A stretch of 64,000 bases of DNA from positions 275,660-339,659 of the forward strand of contig JAPZTW010000009.1 in assembly GCA_027533105.1 (NCBI GenBank), in the 5' to 3' direction. This DNA is from Sphingomonadaceae bacterium (lineage in GTDB: Bacteria > Pseudomonadota > Alphaproteobacteria > Sphingomonadales > Sphingomonadaceae). This document shows positions 34,084 to 42,815 of this stretch, in pieces (the stretch's first letter is position 1; each line of letters opens with the position of its first letter). The notes under the pieces were generated by a model. The model did no database searches, was not told where the DNA came from, and saw only the letters and a list, made by a program, of their open reading frames with translations. The translations under genes were made by a program, and so were the position numbers.

Positions 34084-34881
34084 ATGCCCTCCGTCGCCAG
34101 CGCGATCCGCGCCGCCCTGCTGACCGCCGACCCCACTGCCAAGGCTTTTGCCGCGCGGGGCGTCGCGCGGGACTGGGCGGCCGGGCGGCTGGACTTCGCC
34201 TTCGACTGCGTCATGCCCGATCGCCCGGCCAGGCCCGATCTGCCCGAGCTGCTGCCGCCAAATCGGATGCCCAAGCGCGGCAAGGGCGGGTCGGAGCGGG
34301 CCCGGATCGCGCTGTGGCATTCGCTGGCGCATATCGAATTCGTGGCAATCGACCTGGCGCTCGACATGGCGGGGCGATTCGGTGCCACGATGGGTCGGCA
34401 GTTCGTGGCGGACTTCCTCGCGGTCGCGGCGGATGAGGCGATGCATTTCGGCCTGCTGGCGCGGCGGCTGCGCAGCCTTGGCTCGTTCTATGGCGCGCTG
34501 CCTGCGCATGACGGATTGTGGGACGCCGCCCATGCCACCCGCCACGATGTCGCGGCCCGGCTTGCCGTGGTGCCGATGGTACTGGAAGCACGCGGTCTGG
34601 ACGTGACGCCGCATACGCTCGACAGGGTCCGGGCCGCCGGTGACGAAACCGGCGCGCGGATCCTCGAACGAATCCTTGACGATGAAATCGTCCACGTTCG
34701 ATTCGGCGCAACGCATTTCGGCGCAGTTGCGGCCGCCCGGGGCGAATCCGCAGAAATCCTATGGAAATCGCTCGTCGCCACGTATTTTCGCGGAGCTGTT
34801 AAGCCACCGTTCAACGACTCGGCGCGTCAGGCAGCCGGTTTACCGCGCTCTTTCTATGCAGGGGTTGCGGCCCCGGCCTGA
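34084..34881 (+). CDS. DUF455 ferritin-like protein
   Basis: A 265-residue helical protein of the DUF455 ferritin-like family. Metal-binding carboxylate/His patterns are visible: LAHIEFVAIDLALDM, AADEAMHF, and IVHVRFGATHF. The family is related to tRNA hydroxylase MiaE-type folds, with no agreed function. It follows the peroxiredoxin by ten bases, suggesting an oxidative-stress or iron context. The ATG at 34084 is the first plausible start after the previous stop. Confidence 0.88.
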   Translation: MPSVASAIRAALLTADPTAKAFAARGVARDWAAGRLDFAFDCVMPDRPARPDLPELLPPNRMPKRGKGGSERARIALWHSLAHIEFVAIDLALDMAGRFGATMGRQFVADFLAVAADEAMHFGLLARRLRSLGSFYGALPAHDGLWDAAHATRHDVAARLAVVPMVLEARGLDVTPHTLDRVRAAGDETGARILERILDDEIVHVRFGATHFGAVAAARGESAEILWKSLVATYFRGAVKPPFNDSARQAAGLPRSFYAGVAAPA

Positions 34882-35026
34882 CCCGGCTTTAACCACCCCA
34901 ACGAGACGGCGGGGGGTCCGACCATCTCACAAAATCGGGTTGCAGGCCGCCACGGCAGGCAATGAATGACAGGGGTTCGGACGGGTTCCGGCAAGGAATT
35001 CCGCCCACGGGTGTTAGGGTTTGTAA

Positions 35027-35716
35027 GTGGTCGCCAACGTGTTTTTTGCCCAGGTTCGCAAGGTAATCGGCGCTCTCGCCGTGGTCGCGGGCCTCGGTCT
35101 TGCCACTCCGGCACTCGCCAATTCCAGCAGCGCCGCCGATATCGCCGCTCCGCTGCGCGAAGCCCAGGCCGCCAAGTCGGGCACGCGTGGGGATGATGAG
35201 TTCCGCCGCCTGTTCGCCAGCTGGAACGGCACCACCACTGCTCCTGCCAGCCGCAGCGTTTCGATCCCGTCGCGCATGCCGCTTGATGGCGCTTCGCTCT
35301 CCAGCGGCTTCGGCATGCGCACCCACCCGGTGCTGGGTGGCCGCCGCGCGCACAAGGGGATCGATCTTTCCGCGCCGACCGGCACGCCGATCTATGCCAG
35401 CGCCGATGGCGTGGTGACCCGCGCTGACTGGTTCAGCAGCTATGGCTTGTTCATCTCGCTGGACCACGGTGCGACCCTCGAAACCCGTTATGGCCACCTG
35501 TCGCGCCTGAACGTCGCCGAAGGCCAGCCGGTCAAGAAGGGTGACCTGATCGGTTACGTCGGATCGACCGGTCGCTCGACCGGCCCGCACCTGCATTATG
35601 AAGTCCGCATCGCCGGCATGGCCGTGAACCCGGTGCCCTATATGCAGGGTGAATCGTGGGTCGGCACCCTGGCCGCTAACGACAGCGGCGTTTCGGCGAA
35701 GGGCGGCAGCAAGTAA
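35027..35716 (+). CDS. M23 family metallopeptidase (murein endopeptidase), exported
   Basis: A 229-residue LytM-type endopeptidase. A signal peptide (VIGALAVVAGLGLATPALAN) is followed by a linker, then the zinc domain: GFGMRTHPVLGGRRAH, HKGID (His109, Asp113), YGHL and HLHYEV (His188, His190). It should cut peptide cross-links in peptidoglycan. It starts with GTG at 35027; a second GTG at 35039 is possible and neither has a strong ribosome site. A classical terminator follows at 35741. Confidence 0.92.
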   Translation: MVANVFFAQVRKVIGALAVVAGLGLATPALANSSSAADIAAPLREAQAAKSGTRGDDEFRRLFASWNGTTTAPASRSVSIPSRMPLDGASLSSGFGMRTHPVLGGRRAHKGIDLSAPTGTPIYASADGVVTRADWFSSYGLFISLDHGATLETRYGHLSRLNVAEGQPVKKGDLIGYVGSTGRSTGPHLHYEVRIAGMAVNPVPYMQGESWVGTLAANDSGVSAKGGSK

Positions 35717-35740
35717 GCCACCGCCAATTGCCTAAAAAGC

Positions 35741-35772
35741 AAGGGCGACGGGCAACCGTCGCCTTTTTCTTT
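35741..35772 (+). terminator. Rho-independent terminator after the M23 peptidase
   Basis: A perfect 8-bp GC stem (GGCGACGG at 35744-35751, CCGTCGCC at 35756-35763) closes a GCAA tetraloop and is followed by TTTTTCTTT. It is the clearest intrinsic terminator in the window. Confidence 0.92.
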
Positions 35773-35843
35773 GCCCCCGTTTAATCGATCGGTTAAAAGC
35801 ATCAGCGGATGGTCAGAACCCACCGTTGGAGAGCGATTCACCG

Positions 35844-37394
35844 ATGCACCCCTATATCCACGCGCAGAACAATCCCGACCGGCCGGCCATCATTATGGCG
35901 GGCAGCGGGGAAACCATCACCTTTGCCGAGCTTGACCGCCGCTCGAACCAGGTGGCGCAGCTGCTGCGGGCGCGCGGGGTACAGATCGGCGATACCGTTG
36001 CGCTGTGCATGGAGAACCATCCCTGGTTCTTCTGCCTGACCTGGGGCTTTCAACGCGCGGGCGTGCACTATGTCGGCATCTCCAGCCGCCTGACCCCGCC
36101 GGAAATCGCCTATATCCTGGAAGACAGCGGCGCCAAGCTGCTGTTCGGCTCGGCCTATCTGGCCCCGACGCTGGACGAGGTGGCCAAACTTGCCCCCAAT
36201 GTGCCGCAGCTGCGGATGGACACGCCGGGCGAGCTTTCGGCCGAGGCAGCCCTTGCGGCCATGCCCGACACCCCGATTGCCGACCAGCGCGCCGGGGTGG
36301 ACATGCTCTATTCCTCGGGCACCACCGGTCGCCCCAAGGGCGTGAAGATCCCGCTGCCCGAGGATCCGGCGATCGACCAGGCCAATGCCCTGGTTGGCCT
36401 CACCATGATGGCTTTCGGAATCAAGCCGGATTCGGTCTACCTGTCCCCCGCCCCGCTCTATCACGCTGCGCCGCTGCGCTGGTCGATGACGATCCAGAAG
36501 CTGGGCGGCACCGTGGTGGTCATGGAGAAGTTCGATCCCGAAGCCGCGCTGGCCGCGATCGAGAAGTACAAGATCACCGACAGCCAGTTCGTGCCGACCC
36601 ACTTCGTCCGCATGCTCAAGCTGCCGGAAGAGGTTCGCGGCAAGTACGACGTTTCCACCCTCAAGTGCGCGATCCACGCCGCTGCTCCCTGCCCGGTGCC
36701 GGTCAAGCGGGCGATGATCGACTGGTGGGGGCCGGTGATCTACGAATACTACGCCGGGACCGAGGGCAACGGCTTCACCTTCGTCACCAGCCAGGAATGG
36801 CTGACCAAGCCAGGCACGGTCGGCAAGGCGTTGACCGGGATTATCCGGGTCTGCGACGAGAACGGCGATGAAGTGCCGCGCGGCACCGAAGGCCAGATCT
36901 TCTTCGAGCCGACCGAAGGCATGGTCCCCTTCGAATATCACAACGACCCGCAAAAGACCGCCGATGCCCGCAACAAGCATGGCTGGTCGAGCCTGGGCGA
37001 TGTCGGCTACCAGGACGAAGACGGCTACCTGTTCCTGACCGACCGCAAGAGCTTCATGATCATCTCGGGCGGGGTGAACATCTACCCGCAGGAGATCGAG
37101 AACCTGCTGGTCACTCACCCCAAGGTGGCCGATGCCGCCGTGATCGGCGCGCCCGATCCGGAAATGGGCGAAAAGGTGGTCGCGGTGATCCAGCCGCTCG
37201 ACATGAGCGAGGCCGGCGAAGCCCTGGCCGACGAAATCCGCGAGTACCTCTCGGGCCAGCTCAGCCGCGTGAAGATGCCGCGCCAGATCGATTTCCGCGA
37301 GCAGCTGCCGCGCGAGCTGACCGGCAAGCTCTACAAGCGGCTGCTGCGCGATGAGTACAAGGCGGCCTACGAAGCCGCCCAGGCGCAGGGCTGA
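35844..37394 (+). CDS. Acyl-CoA synthetase (AMP-binding, FadD-like)
   Basis: A 516-residue acyl-adenylate-forming enzyme. ATP motifs LYSSGTTGRPKG and YEYYAGTEG and the hinge block GYLFLTDRKSFMIISGGVNI are intact; a C-terminal Lys in ELTGKLYKR is the adenylation lysine. It would activate a carboxylic acid as its CoA thioester. GGAGAG ten bases before the ATG at 35844 decides the start over an in-frame TTG at 35826. The P450 gene follows after five bases, so oxidation and CoA activation of one hydrophobic substrate (fatty acid, terpenoid or steroid side chain) is the likely theme. Confidence 0.93.
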   Translation: MHPYIHAQNNPDRPAIIMAGSGETITFAELDRRSNQVAQLLRARGVQIGDTVALCMENHPWFFCLTWGFQRAGVHYVGISSRLTPPEIAYILEDSGAKLLFGSAYLAPTLDEVAKLAPNVPQLRMDTPGELSAEAALAAMPDTPIADQRAGVDMLYSSGTTGRPKGVKIPLPEDPAIDQANALVGLTMMAFGIKPDSVYLSPAPLYHAAPLRWSMTIQKLGGTVVVMEKFDPEAALAAIEKYKITDSQFVPTHFVRMLKLPEEVRGKYDVSTLKCAIHAAAPCPVPVKRAMIDWWGPVIYEYYAGTEGNGFTFVTSQEWLTKPGTVGKALTGIIRVCDENGDEVPRGTEGQIFFEPTEGMVPFEYHNDPQKTADARNKHGWSSLGDVGYQDEDGYLFLTDRKSFMIISGGVNIYPQEIENLLVTHPKVADAAVIGAPDPEMGEKVVAVIQPLDMSEAGEALADEIREYLSGQLSRVKMPRQIDFREQLPRELTGKLYKRLLRDEYKAAYEAAQAQG

Positions 37395-37399
37395 TCGCC

Positions 37400-38716
37400 A
37401 TGACCGGACCCGTGGCCAGCCCCGCCGATGCCCTGGCGGTGATCGATCCCAAGTCCTACGCCGACTGGACCACGGCGCTGGACCTGTTTGACCGGCTGCG
37501 GGCGGAAACGCCCGTGGTCCGGATCGAAAGCCCCAGCGACATCCCGGCCGGGCAGCAGCACGAGCCGTTCTGGCTGGTCACCCGCTATGACGACGTGATG
37601 CGGATCAGCAAGGACAACGCGACCTTCCTCAATGCGCCGCGCCCGGTGGTCTTCACCAACAAGGCGGGCGAGGAGCTGGCCCGCGAGGTGACGGCCAAGC
37701 AGGGCGATGAAAGCCTGAACCTGGTTTCCTCGCTGGTCGCGCTCGATGCGCCGAAGCACCCCAAGCTGCGGCGGCTGACGCAGGACTGGTTCATGCCCAA
37801 GAACCTGCGCACGCTCGAAGGGCGGATCCGCGAGCTGGCCAAGGCCACGGTCGAGCGGTTCATTGCCGCCGGGCCGGAAGCCGATTTCGTCACGCATGTC
37901 GCCGCGCCTTACCCGCTGCACGTGGTGATGCAGATCCTCGGCGTGCCCGAAGCGGACGAGCCCAAGATGCTGTTCCTGACCCAGCAGATGTTCGGCGGGC
38001 AGGACGAAGACCTCAACAAGAGCGGCATGGCCGACCTGACGCCCGAGATGATCAGCCAGATCGTGTTCGGAGCCGTGGCCGAGTTCGAGACCTATTTCGA
38101 GGGCCTCGCCGCCCAGCGCCGCGCCAATCCGACCGACGATGTCGCAACGATTCTGGCCACGGCCGAAATTGACGGCGAGCCGCTCTCGGCGCGGGACCGG
38201 GCGGGTTATTACATCATCACCGCCAGCGCCGGCCACGATACCACCAGCGCCAGCACCGCCGGGGCCATGCTGGCCCTCGCCCAGGACCAGGAGCAGTTCG
38301 CCAAGGTCAAGGCCGACCGCAGCCTCTTGCCCAATATCGTCGAGGAGGCGATCCGCTGGACCACGCCGGTGCAGCACTTCATGCGCATGGCGAACGAGGA
38401 CGTGGAGCTATCTGGTGTGAAGGTGGCCAAGGGCGACTGGCTGATGATCAACTATGTCGCGGCCAATCACGACCCCGAGCAGTTCGACAACCCGCGCAAG
38501 TTCGACGTGACCCGCGACCAGACCCGCCACCTGGCCTTCGGCGCCGGTGCGCACCAGTGCCTGGGCCTGCACCTGGCCCGGCTGGAAATGCGCCTGCTGT
38601 TCGAAGCCCTGCTCGACCGGCTGGACAGCATCGAGCTGGCGGGTGAGCCGCGCCGGGCGAAAAGTACTTTCGTGGGCGGGCTGAAGACCCTGCCGCTGCG
38701 CTTTACCGCCAGCTAG
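37400..38716 (+). CDS. Cytochrome P450
   Basis: A 438-residue soluble bacterial P450. The I-helix AGHDTTSAS has Asp280 and Thr281, the K-helix EEAIRW is present, and the haem loop HLAFGAGAHQCLG carries thiolate Cys387. Overall style resembles bacterial CYPs acting on linear terpenoid, fatty acid or steroid side chains, but the subfamily cannot be fixed by eye. No ferredoxin or reductase gene is adjacent, so redox partners must lie elsewhere. It is co-transcribed with the acyl-CoA synthetase and converges on a small membrane protein gene. Confidence 0.95.
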   Translation: MTGPVASPADALAVIDPKSYADWTTALDLFDRLRAETPVVRIESPSDIPAGQQHEPFWLVTRYDDVMRISKDNATFLNAPRPVVFTNKAGEELAREVTAKQGDESLNLVSSLVALDAPKHPKLRRLTQDWFMPKNLRTLEGRIRELAKATVERFIAAGPEADFVTHVAAPYPLHVVMQILGVPEADEPKMLFLTQQMFGGQDEDLNKSGMADLTPEMISQIVFGAVAEFETYFEGLAAQRRANPTDDVATILATAEIDGEPLSARDRAGYYIITASAGHDTTSASTAGAMLALAQDQEQFAKVKADRSLLPNIVEEAIRWTTPVQHFMRMANEDVELSGVKVAKGDWLMINYVAANHDPEQFDNPRKFDVTRDQTRHLAFGAGAHQCLGLHLARLEMRLLFEALLDRLDSIELAGEPRRAKSTFVGGLKTLPLRFTAS

Positions 38717-38722
38717 CGTCGA

Positions 38723-39166
38723 TCAGCCCCAGGTCTGCCAGGCGGCGTGCAGCAGCACGGCCCAGCCGACCAGGATCAGGGTTGAACTGACCGCGCCCAG
38801 GCCGGACGCGAACCGCTGGAGCGGGCCGCCGGCCATGGCAAAGGCATCGATCCCGAAGGCGCGGAAGACATAGGGCAGCGGGTTGAGCCAGCCGCCGATG
38901 ATGATCGCCCAGACCACCCATGGCGCGGGCGCGAGCGCAAAGGCCACGATCAGGCCCGCCGCCATCGCCTGCATCAGCCCCAGCATGATCCAGTCAAGAT
39001 GGGCCGCGCCCAGCTGGCGGAAGTTCAGCCCCTTGGCCCATTTGCGACCCCAGGGCTGCATCGGCACCAGCATGCCCACACCGATCAGCGACGAAAAGAA
39101 CAGCGAGGCCGATCCTGAAAAGACCAGCAGACGCGCAAACTCGGCCGAAACTTGTACCGTTTCCAA
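38723..39166 (-). CDS. Small four-helix membrane protein, possibly styrene-oxide-isomerase-like
   Basis: A roughly 147-residue protein with four hydrophobic segments. A TTG at 39166 is taken as start because GGAGG lies six to seven bases upstream; an in-frame TTG at 39181 has no such site. I first saw it as an unknown, but GAAHLDW in the second segment and GGWLNPLPYVFRAF in the third align with AHSG and GWANVGFYLFSNF of styrene oxide isomerase (haem-binding His58 and the Tyr in helix 3), recalled from memory. The Asn64 position is not conserved. It converges on the P450 gene with a six-base gap between stops. Confidence 0.7.
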   Translation of the reverse strand: METVQVSAEFARLLVFSGSASLFFSSLIGVGMLVPMQPWGRKWAKGLNFRQLGAAHLDWIMLGLMQAMAAGLIVAFALAPAPWVVWAIIIGGWLNPLPYVFRAFGIDAFAMAGGPLQRFASGLGAVSSTLILVGWAVLLHAAWQTWG

Positions 39167-39571
39167 AGCAGCCCTCCGCAACCGAATCGGTTGAGGCCTC
39201 GGCTTGCCTGCTGCGTCGCGCGAAGGCCAGACTGGCAGCCCCGCCCGCGATGCACCGGTACAGGAAAGATCAGGCGGCGATCCGCTCCGGCAGCGCTGCC
39301 GGGTTAACCCGGGGCTGGGTCAAATCCGGCCGATGCGTCAGCGGCCGGGCTTGTGCGGCTGGCGGCAAGGGGGCTAGCGAAGCTGCAGCAGCTCCCCAGC
39401 CAGCAGGGATACCGGGAACGGTGGCGAGCCAGCCGATCCAGTCGAACTTGGGCTTTTCCTGGTCCATGACAACGCGATGCCATGTGACTGTTGCAGGGGT
39501 GTGACGCACGACATTGGCTTTGCCTTTCAATGCGATTTGCGCGAGGCTCCCCTGGTAGAGGGGAGACCAGC
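39167..39571. other. About 400-base intergenic stretch
   Basis: It holds the promoter region of the tandem exported proteins and of the leftward membrane protein. The only gene-like object is the weak minus-strand frame at 39270-39467, listed separately. No hairpin with a T-run or known RNA was recognised. Confidence 0.4.
39270..39467 (-). CDS. Possible small protein, 65 aa
   Basis: A short frame beginning MDQEKPKFDWIGWLATVPG and then rich in Ala and Pro. The first 20 codons show the GC-rich third positions of neighbouring genes and a plausible amphipathic segment. There is no ribosome site, and the C-terminal half has low complexity. It may be a real small protein or chance; I lean slightly against. 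Confidence 0.3.
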   Translation of the reverse strand: MDQEKPKFDWIGWLATVPGIPAGWGAAAASLAPLPPAAQARPLTHRPDLTQPRVNPAALPERIAA

Positions 39572-40282
39572 ATGAAACTGCCGAAGCTGTGCACCGTCCT
39601 TGTGCTGACCATGCTGGCCGCGCCGCTTGCCGCCCAGCGGAACGAGGCGGGCGGATTGGGCGAAGTCGTGGTCACGGCGCAACGCTCCAACCAGCCCTAC
39701 TACCGCCAGGACCGCCCGGTCGTGGGGCTGCGCCGGCAGGCGGATTCGGCCGTCGCCATTGTCCGGATCAGTTCCGATTCGCGCGACGAGGCCGAGCGCA
39801 AGCGCGATATCCAGTCCGTGCTGGCCGCCGCACTCGATGCTGCCGCCGCTGACGGGGTGGAACTGGTCACCGGCGATTTCGAACTGGTCCCGGTCACCAG
39901 GGCCAATATGACCAACCTGCCCTATGTTGGGGCGGGTCGGCCCGATACCAGCCAGATCATCCTGCGCGCCAAGGTCAAGCTGACCGGCTCGCTGGTCGAG
40001 GCCGAGCGACGGATCGAGGCGTTTGCCAGGAAAGTGCCGCGCAAAGGCCGCGCCCTGCTGGAGGCCGATCGCGGGCTCAGCCTGACCATCATCAATCCGG
40101 ACCAGTACCGCGCCGCGATCGTCAAGGCCGTGGCCGAACACGCCACTGCCCAGGCCGCAGTGTTCGGTCCGGACTATCGGGTCGCCGTGACCGGCCTCGA
40201 TGAGCAGGTTGTCTGGTCGCAGATCAGCGGGACCGAAGTGTTCCTGTTCCTGCCCTACGATTTCACGATCGTCGCCAAGTGA
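39572..40282 (+). CDS. Exported protein with TonB-box-like N-terminus (first of tandem pair)
   Basis: A 236-residue exported protein. A signal peptide (TVLVLTMLAAPLAAQ) is followed by GEVVVTAQR at 30-38, which is the motif usually found at the start of sphingomonad TonB receptors. The rest is a soluble domain with GLRRQADSAVAIVRISSDSRD, GVELVTGDFELVPVT, LSLTIINPDQYR and TEVFLFLPYDFTIV. The alternating strand/helix pattern is loosely SIMPL (DUF541)-like. GGGGAGA five bases before the ATG fixes the start. It is followed after 11 bases by a paralogue with the same layout. Confidence 0.8.
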   Translation: MKLPKLCTVLVLTMLAAPLAAQRNEAGGLGEVVVTAQRSNQPYYRQDRPVVGLRRQADSAVAIVRISSDSRDEAERKRDIQSVLAAALDAAAADGVELVTGDFELVPVTRANMTNLPYVGAGRPDTSQIILRAKVKLTGSLVEAERRIEAFARKVPRKGRALLEADRGLSLTIINPDQYRAAIVKAVAEHATAQAAVFGPDYRVAVTGLDEQVVWSQISGTEVFLFLPYDFTIVAK

Positions 40283-40293
40283 AGGAACGAGCC

Positions 40294-41079
40294 ATGCGAT
40301 TTGTAGCTCCCTGCGCCATTGCCGCGCTCACGCTGCTCGCCGCGCCGCTTGCCGCGCAGGAAGAGGACATGGGCGAGGTTGTCGTTACCGCCCAGCGCCT
40401 GTCGCCCGTGGGCGGCCCGATGGCGATCGTGGCCAAGCCGCCGGTAATCGGGCTGCGCCGCCAGGCCGATTCGGCGGTGCGGACGATCGCGATCGAATCC
40501 GATTCGCGTGAGGAAGCGATGCGCCGTGACGAGGTCGAGGCGATGCTGCTCGCCGCGATCGACCGGGCCCGGGCCAGCAACATGACACTGGTCACCGGAC
40601 AGTTCGAACTGGTCGAGGTGACGCGGCAGAACTGGCGTGACCAGTTCCCCGGCCTCGCCGGCAAGGCGGTGGTCGAGGACGAAGAGGATGATGACGACGA
40701 TGAGGACGAAGACGTCGCCCCCGCGTTCGAGGACGATGGCAGCACCGCCACGGTCCGGCTGAAACTGAAGACGCGGCTCGACGGCTCGCTCGATTCGGCG
40801 CACCAGAAGATCGATCGCTTCATCAAGAGCGTGCCGGCCGCCGGTCGCGCGCAGATCAAGCCAAGCGGCGCGATCGCGCTGACCATCGTCAATCCCGCGC
40901 AGTATCGCGATCAGATCTATGGCCTGATCGCCGCTGGCGCCAAGCACGCGCAAAGCTTCTACGGGCCCGATTACGGTGTCGTGGTGACCGGGCTCGACGG
41001 CGAGATTGCATGGAAGCAGGTCAGCAATACCGAGGTCTTCCTCTATCTGCCCTACAGCTTCACCGTCACCCGGAACTAG
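40294..41079 (+). CDS. Exported paralogue with TonB-box-like N-terminus and acidic insert
   Basis: A 261-residue paralogue of the preceding gene: signal peptide ending LAAPLAAQ, GEVVVTAQR at 27-35, then GLRRQADSAVRTIAIESDSRE, LVTGQFELVEVT, IALTIVNPAQYR and TEVFLYLPYSFTV at matching positions. The main difference is an insert at about 128-148 in which most residues are Asp or Glu, including a run of five Asp, a possible cation-binding or disordered loop. The ATG at 40294 has AAGGAACG upstream; an in-frame GTG at 40279 overlapping the previous stop is possible. Tandem duplication is the likely origin. Confidence 0.8.
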   Translation: MRFVAPCAIAALTLLAAPLAAQEEDMGEVVVTAQRLSPVGGPMAIVAKPPVIGLRRQADSAVRTIAIESDSREEAMRRDEVEAMLLAAIDRARASNMTLVTGQFELVEVTRQNWRDQFPGLAGKAVVEDEEDDDDDEDEDVAPAFEDDGSTATVRLKLKTRLDGSLDSAHQKIDRFIKSVPAAGRAQIKPSGAIALTIVNPAQYRDQIYGLIAAGAKHAQSFYGPDYGVVVTGLDGEIAWKQVSNTEVFLYLPYSFTVTRN

Positions 41080-41080
41080 G

Positions 41081-41623
41081 TCAGGCCTCGCGCCACGCTC
41101 CCGGCGCAAGACCGTCCAGCGTCCAGTCCCCCACGGCCCAGCGCACCAGCCGCAGCGTCGGGTGGCCGACGGCGGCGGTCATGCGCCGGACCTGGCGATT
41201 GCGCCCCTCGGTGATCGTCAGCCGCAGCCAGCAATCGGGGACCGACTTCCTGAACCGCACCGGCGGATCGCGCGGCCATAGCGCGGGCGGATCGATCCGT
41301 TCGGCCCGGGCGGGCCGGGTCAGCCCGTCATTCAGCCGCACGCCCGCGCGCAGCGCGGCCAGCGCCTCTTCCCCCAGCTCTCCCTCAACCTGGACCAGGT
41401 AGGTCTTGGGGAGCTTGAACTTCGGATCGGCGATCCGCGCCTGCAGGCGGCCATCATCGGTCAGCAGCAGCAGGCCTTCGCTGTCGCGATCCAGCCGCCC
41501 GGCGGGATAGACTCCGGGCCGGTCGATATAGTCCGACAGCGTCGCCCGCGCCGATCCGGTGGTACCGGCATCGGTGAACTGCGACAGCACGTTCATCGGC
41601 TTGTTGAACAGGATCAGCGCCAT
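41081..41623 (-). CDS. RluE-type rRNA pseudouridine synthase
   Basis: A 180-residue pseudouridine synthase of the RsuA/RluB/E/F group. The catalytic Asp45 lies in the family motif [24 protein letters not shown] and [10 protein letters not shown] are the other hallmarks. It has no S4 domain, which matches RluE (23S rRNA U2457 in E. coli) rather than RsuA or RluB. It ends one base past the acidic exported protein's stop, in convergent orientation. Confidence 0.92.
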   Translation of the reverse strand: MALILFNKPMNVLSQFTDAGTTGSARATLSDYIDRPGVYPAGRLDRDSEGLLLLTDDGRLQARIADPKFKLPKTYLVQVEGELGEEALAALRAGVRLNDGLTRPARAERIDPPALWPRDPPVRFRKSVPDCWLRLTITEGRNRQVRRMTAAVGHPTLRLVRWAVGDWTLDGLAPGAWREA

Positions 41624-41705
41624 GCCCGCCCAGCCTGAAGCGCCATGGGATCAAGCGCAAGCGTGATCGGCGGAAAAGCGGCGGAGTGCGGCGGATAGGC
41701 CCGGA

Positions 41706-42608
41706 TCAGGCCGGTGTGCCGAACACGTCGGGCCGGGCATAGTGGCCCGTGATATCGAGATCGAAGCGCGCACGCACCACGTCGGCCGGATCGACCTCGG
41801 CCACCACCAGGCCTTCCTCGCCATAAAGCGGACCAGCCAGCACTTCGCCCAGCGGGGAGACGATGCAGCTGCCGCCGCGCAGCATCGGCGCGTCCTCGGC
41901 CCGGTCGCGCAGGGTTACCGGCTGGCCCAGCGCCTCGGTCGCGGCAGGCTGGTACTGGCAGGCCGTGATCACGAAGCTGCGCAGTTCATAGGCAATGTGG
42001 CGCATCGAGATATGCCACATGTCGCGATCGTCCACGGTCGGCGCGCACCACAGGGTCACGCCCCTGGCATGCAGCGACTGGCGCAGGCCGGGCATGTAAT
42101 TCTCCCAGCAGATCGCCGCCCCGGCCAGTCCCGCCCGGGTCGACAGGGTCGGCAGCACCTTGCCATCGCCCTGCCCCCAGACCAGCCGTTCGGCCGCGGT
42201 GGGCATCAGCTTGCGATGGCGGGCGACTAGCTGGCCGTCTTCCCCGATCAGCAGCGCGACACAATAAAGCGTGCCGCCCGCCCGCTCGATCGCGCCCACG
42301 ACCATGGCCGTTGCCGTGCGCCGGGCGAGGTCGCACAGCGCGGCCACTTCCGGCCCGTCAAGGTCGATCGCCTGTTCCCAATAGGCCAGGAACGCCTCGC
42401 GCCCTGGCGGGGTCCGATAGCCGACCCGCGTGCCGAAATCGGCCCCGCGCGGGTACCCGCCCAAGAGCGCCTCGGGCATGACCAGCAGGTCAAGGCGGGC
42501 CTCCGCAATCGCGGCCTCGCGCGCCAGGATTCGCGCCAGCGTGGCCGCGGTCCCTTCGGGGGATGAGCCGATCTGCAATGCGCCCAGCCGGGCCCTGGTG
42601 ACGGTCAT
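41706..42608 (-). CDS. Nitrilase (carbon-nitrogen hydrolase, nitrilase branch)
   Basis: A 300-residue carbon-nitrogen hydrolase. The triad is Glu46 (MPEALLGGYPRG), Lys133 (RHRKLMPT) and Cys167 (AAICWENYMP). The CWENYMP context and ERLVWGQGDG are marks of true nitrilases, which turn a nitrile into acid and ammonia, rather than amidases. Substrate range cannot be read. It stands alone; the DUF885 gene starts 208 bases away on the other strand. Confidence 0.92.
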   Translation of the reverse strand: MTVTRARLGALQIGSSPEGTAATLARILAREAAIAEARLDLLVMPEALLGGYPRGADFGTRVGYRTPPGREAFLAYWEQAIDLDGPEVAALCDLARRTATAMVVGAIERAGGTLYCVALLIGEDGQLVARHRKLMPTAAERLVWGQGDGKVLPTLSTRAGLAGAAICWENYMPGLRQSLHARGVTLWCAPTVDDRDMWHISMRHIAYELRSFVITACQYQPAATEALGQPVTLRDRAEDAPMLRGGSCIVSPLGEVLAGPLYGEEGLVVAEVDPADVVRARFDLDITGHYARPDVFGTPA

Positions 42609-42815
42609 GGCTTTGGCTCGATCATGCGGCTTCCCGAATTTTCGTGATCGTGCAGAGCGTTATGGCCAGAGTCAAGCCGGTCACACGCGCCCCCGGCCCC
42701 GGCGGACGCCGCCAGTTCGCTCGGCCATCGGATCGACGAACGACACTAAAGGCGGGCTTCACCCGGGGCAACCGGCACCCTATGGCACCACCCATTACAG
42801 GAGGATTTTCCGACC

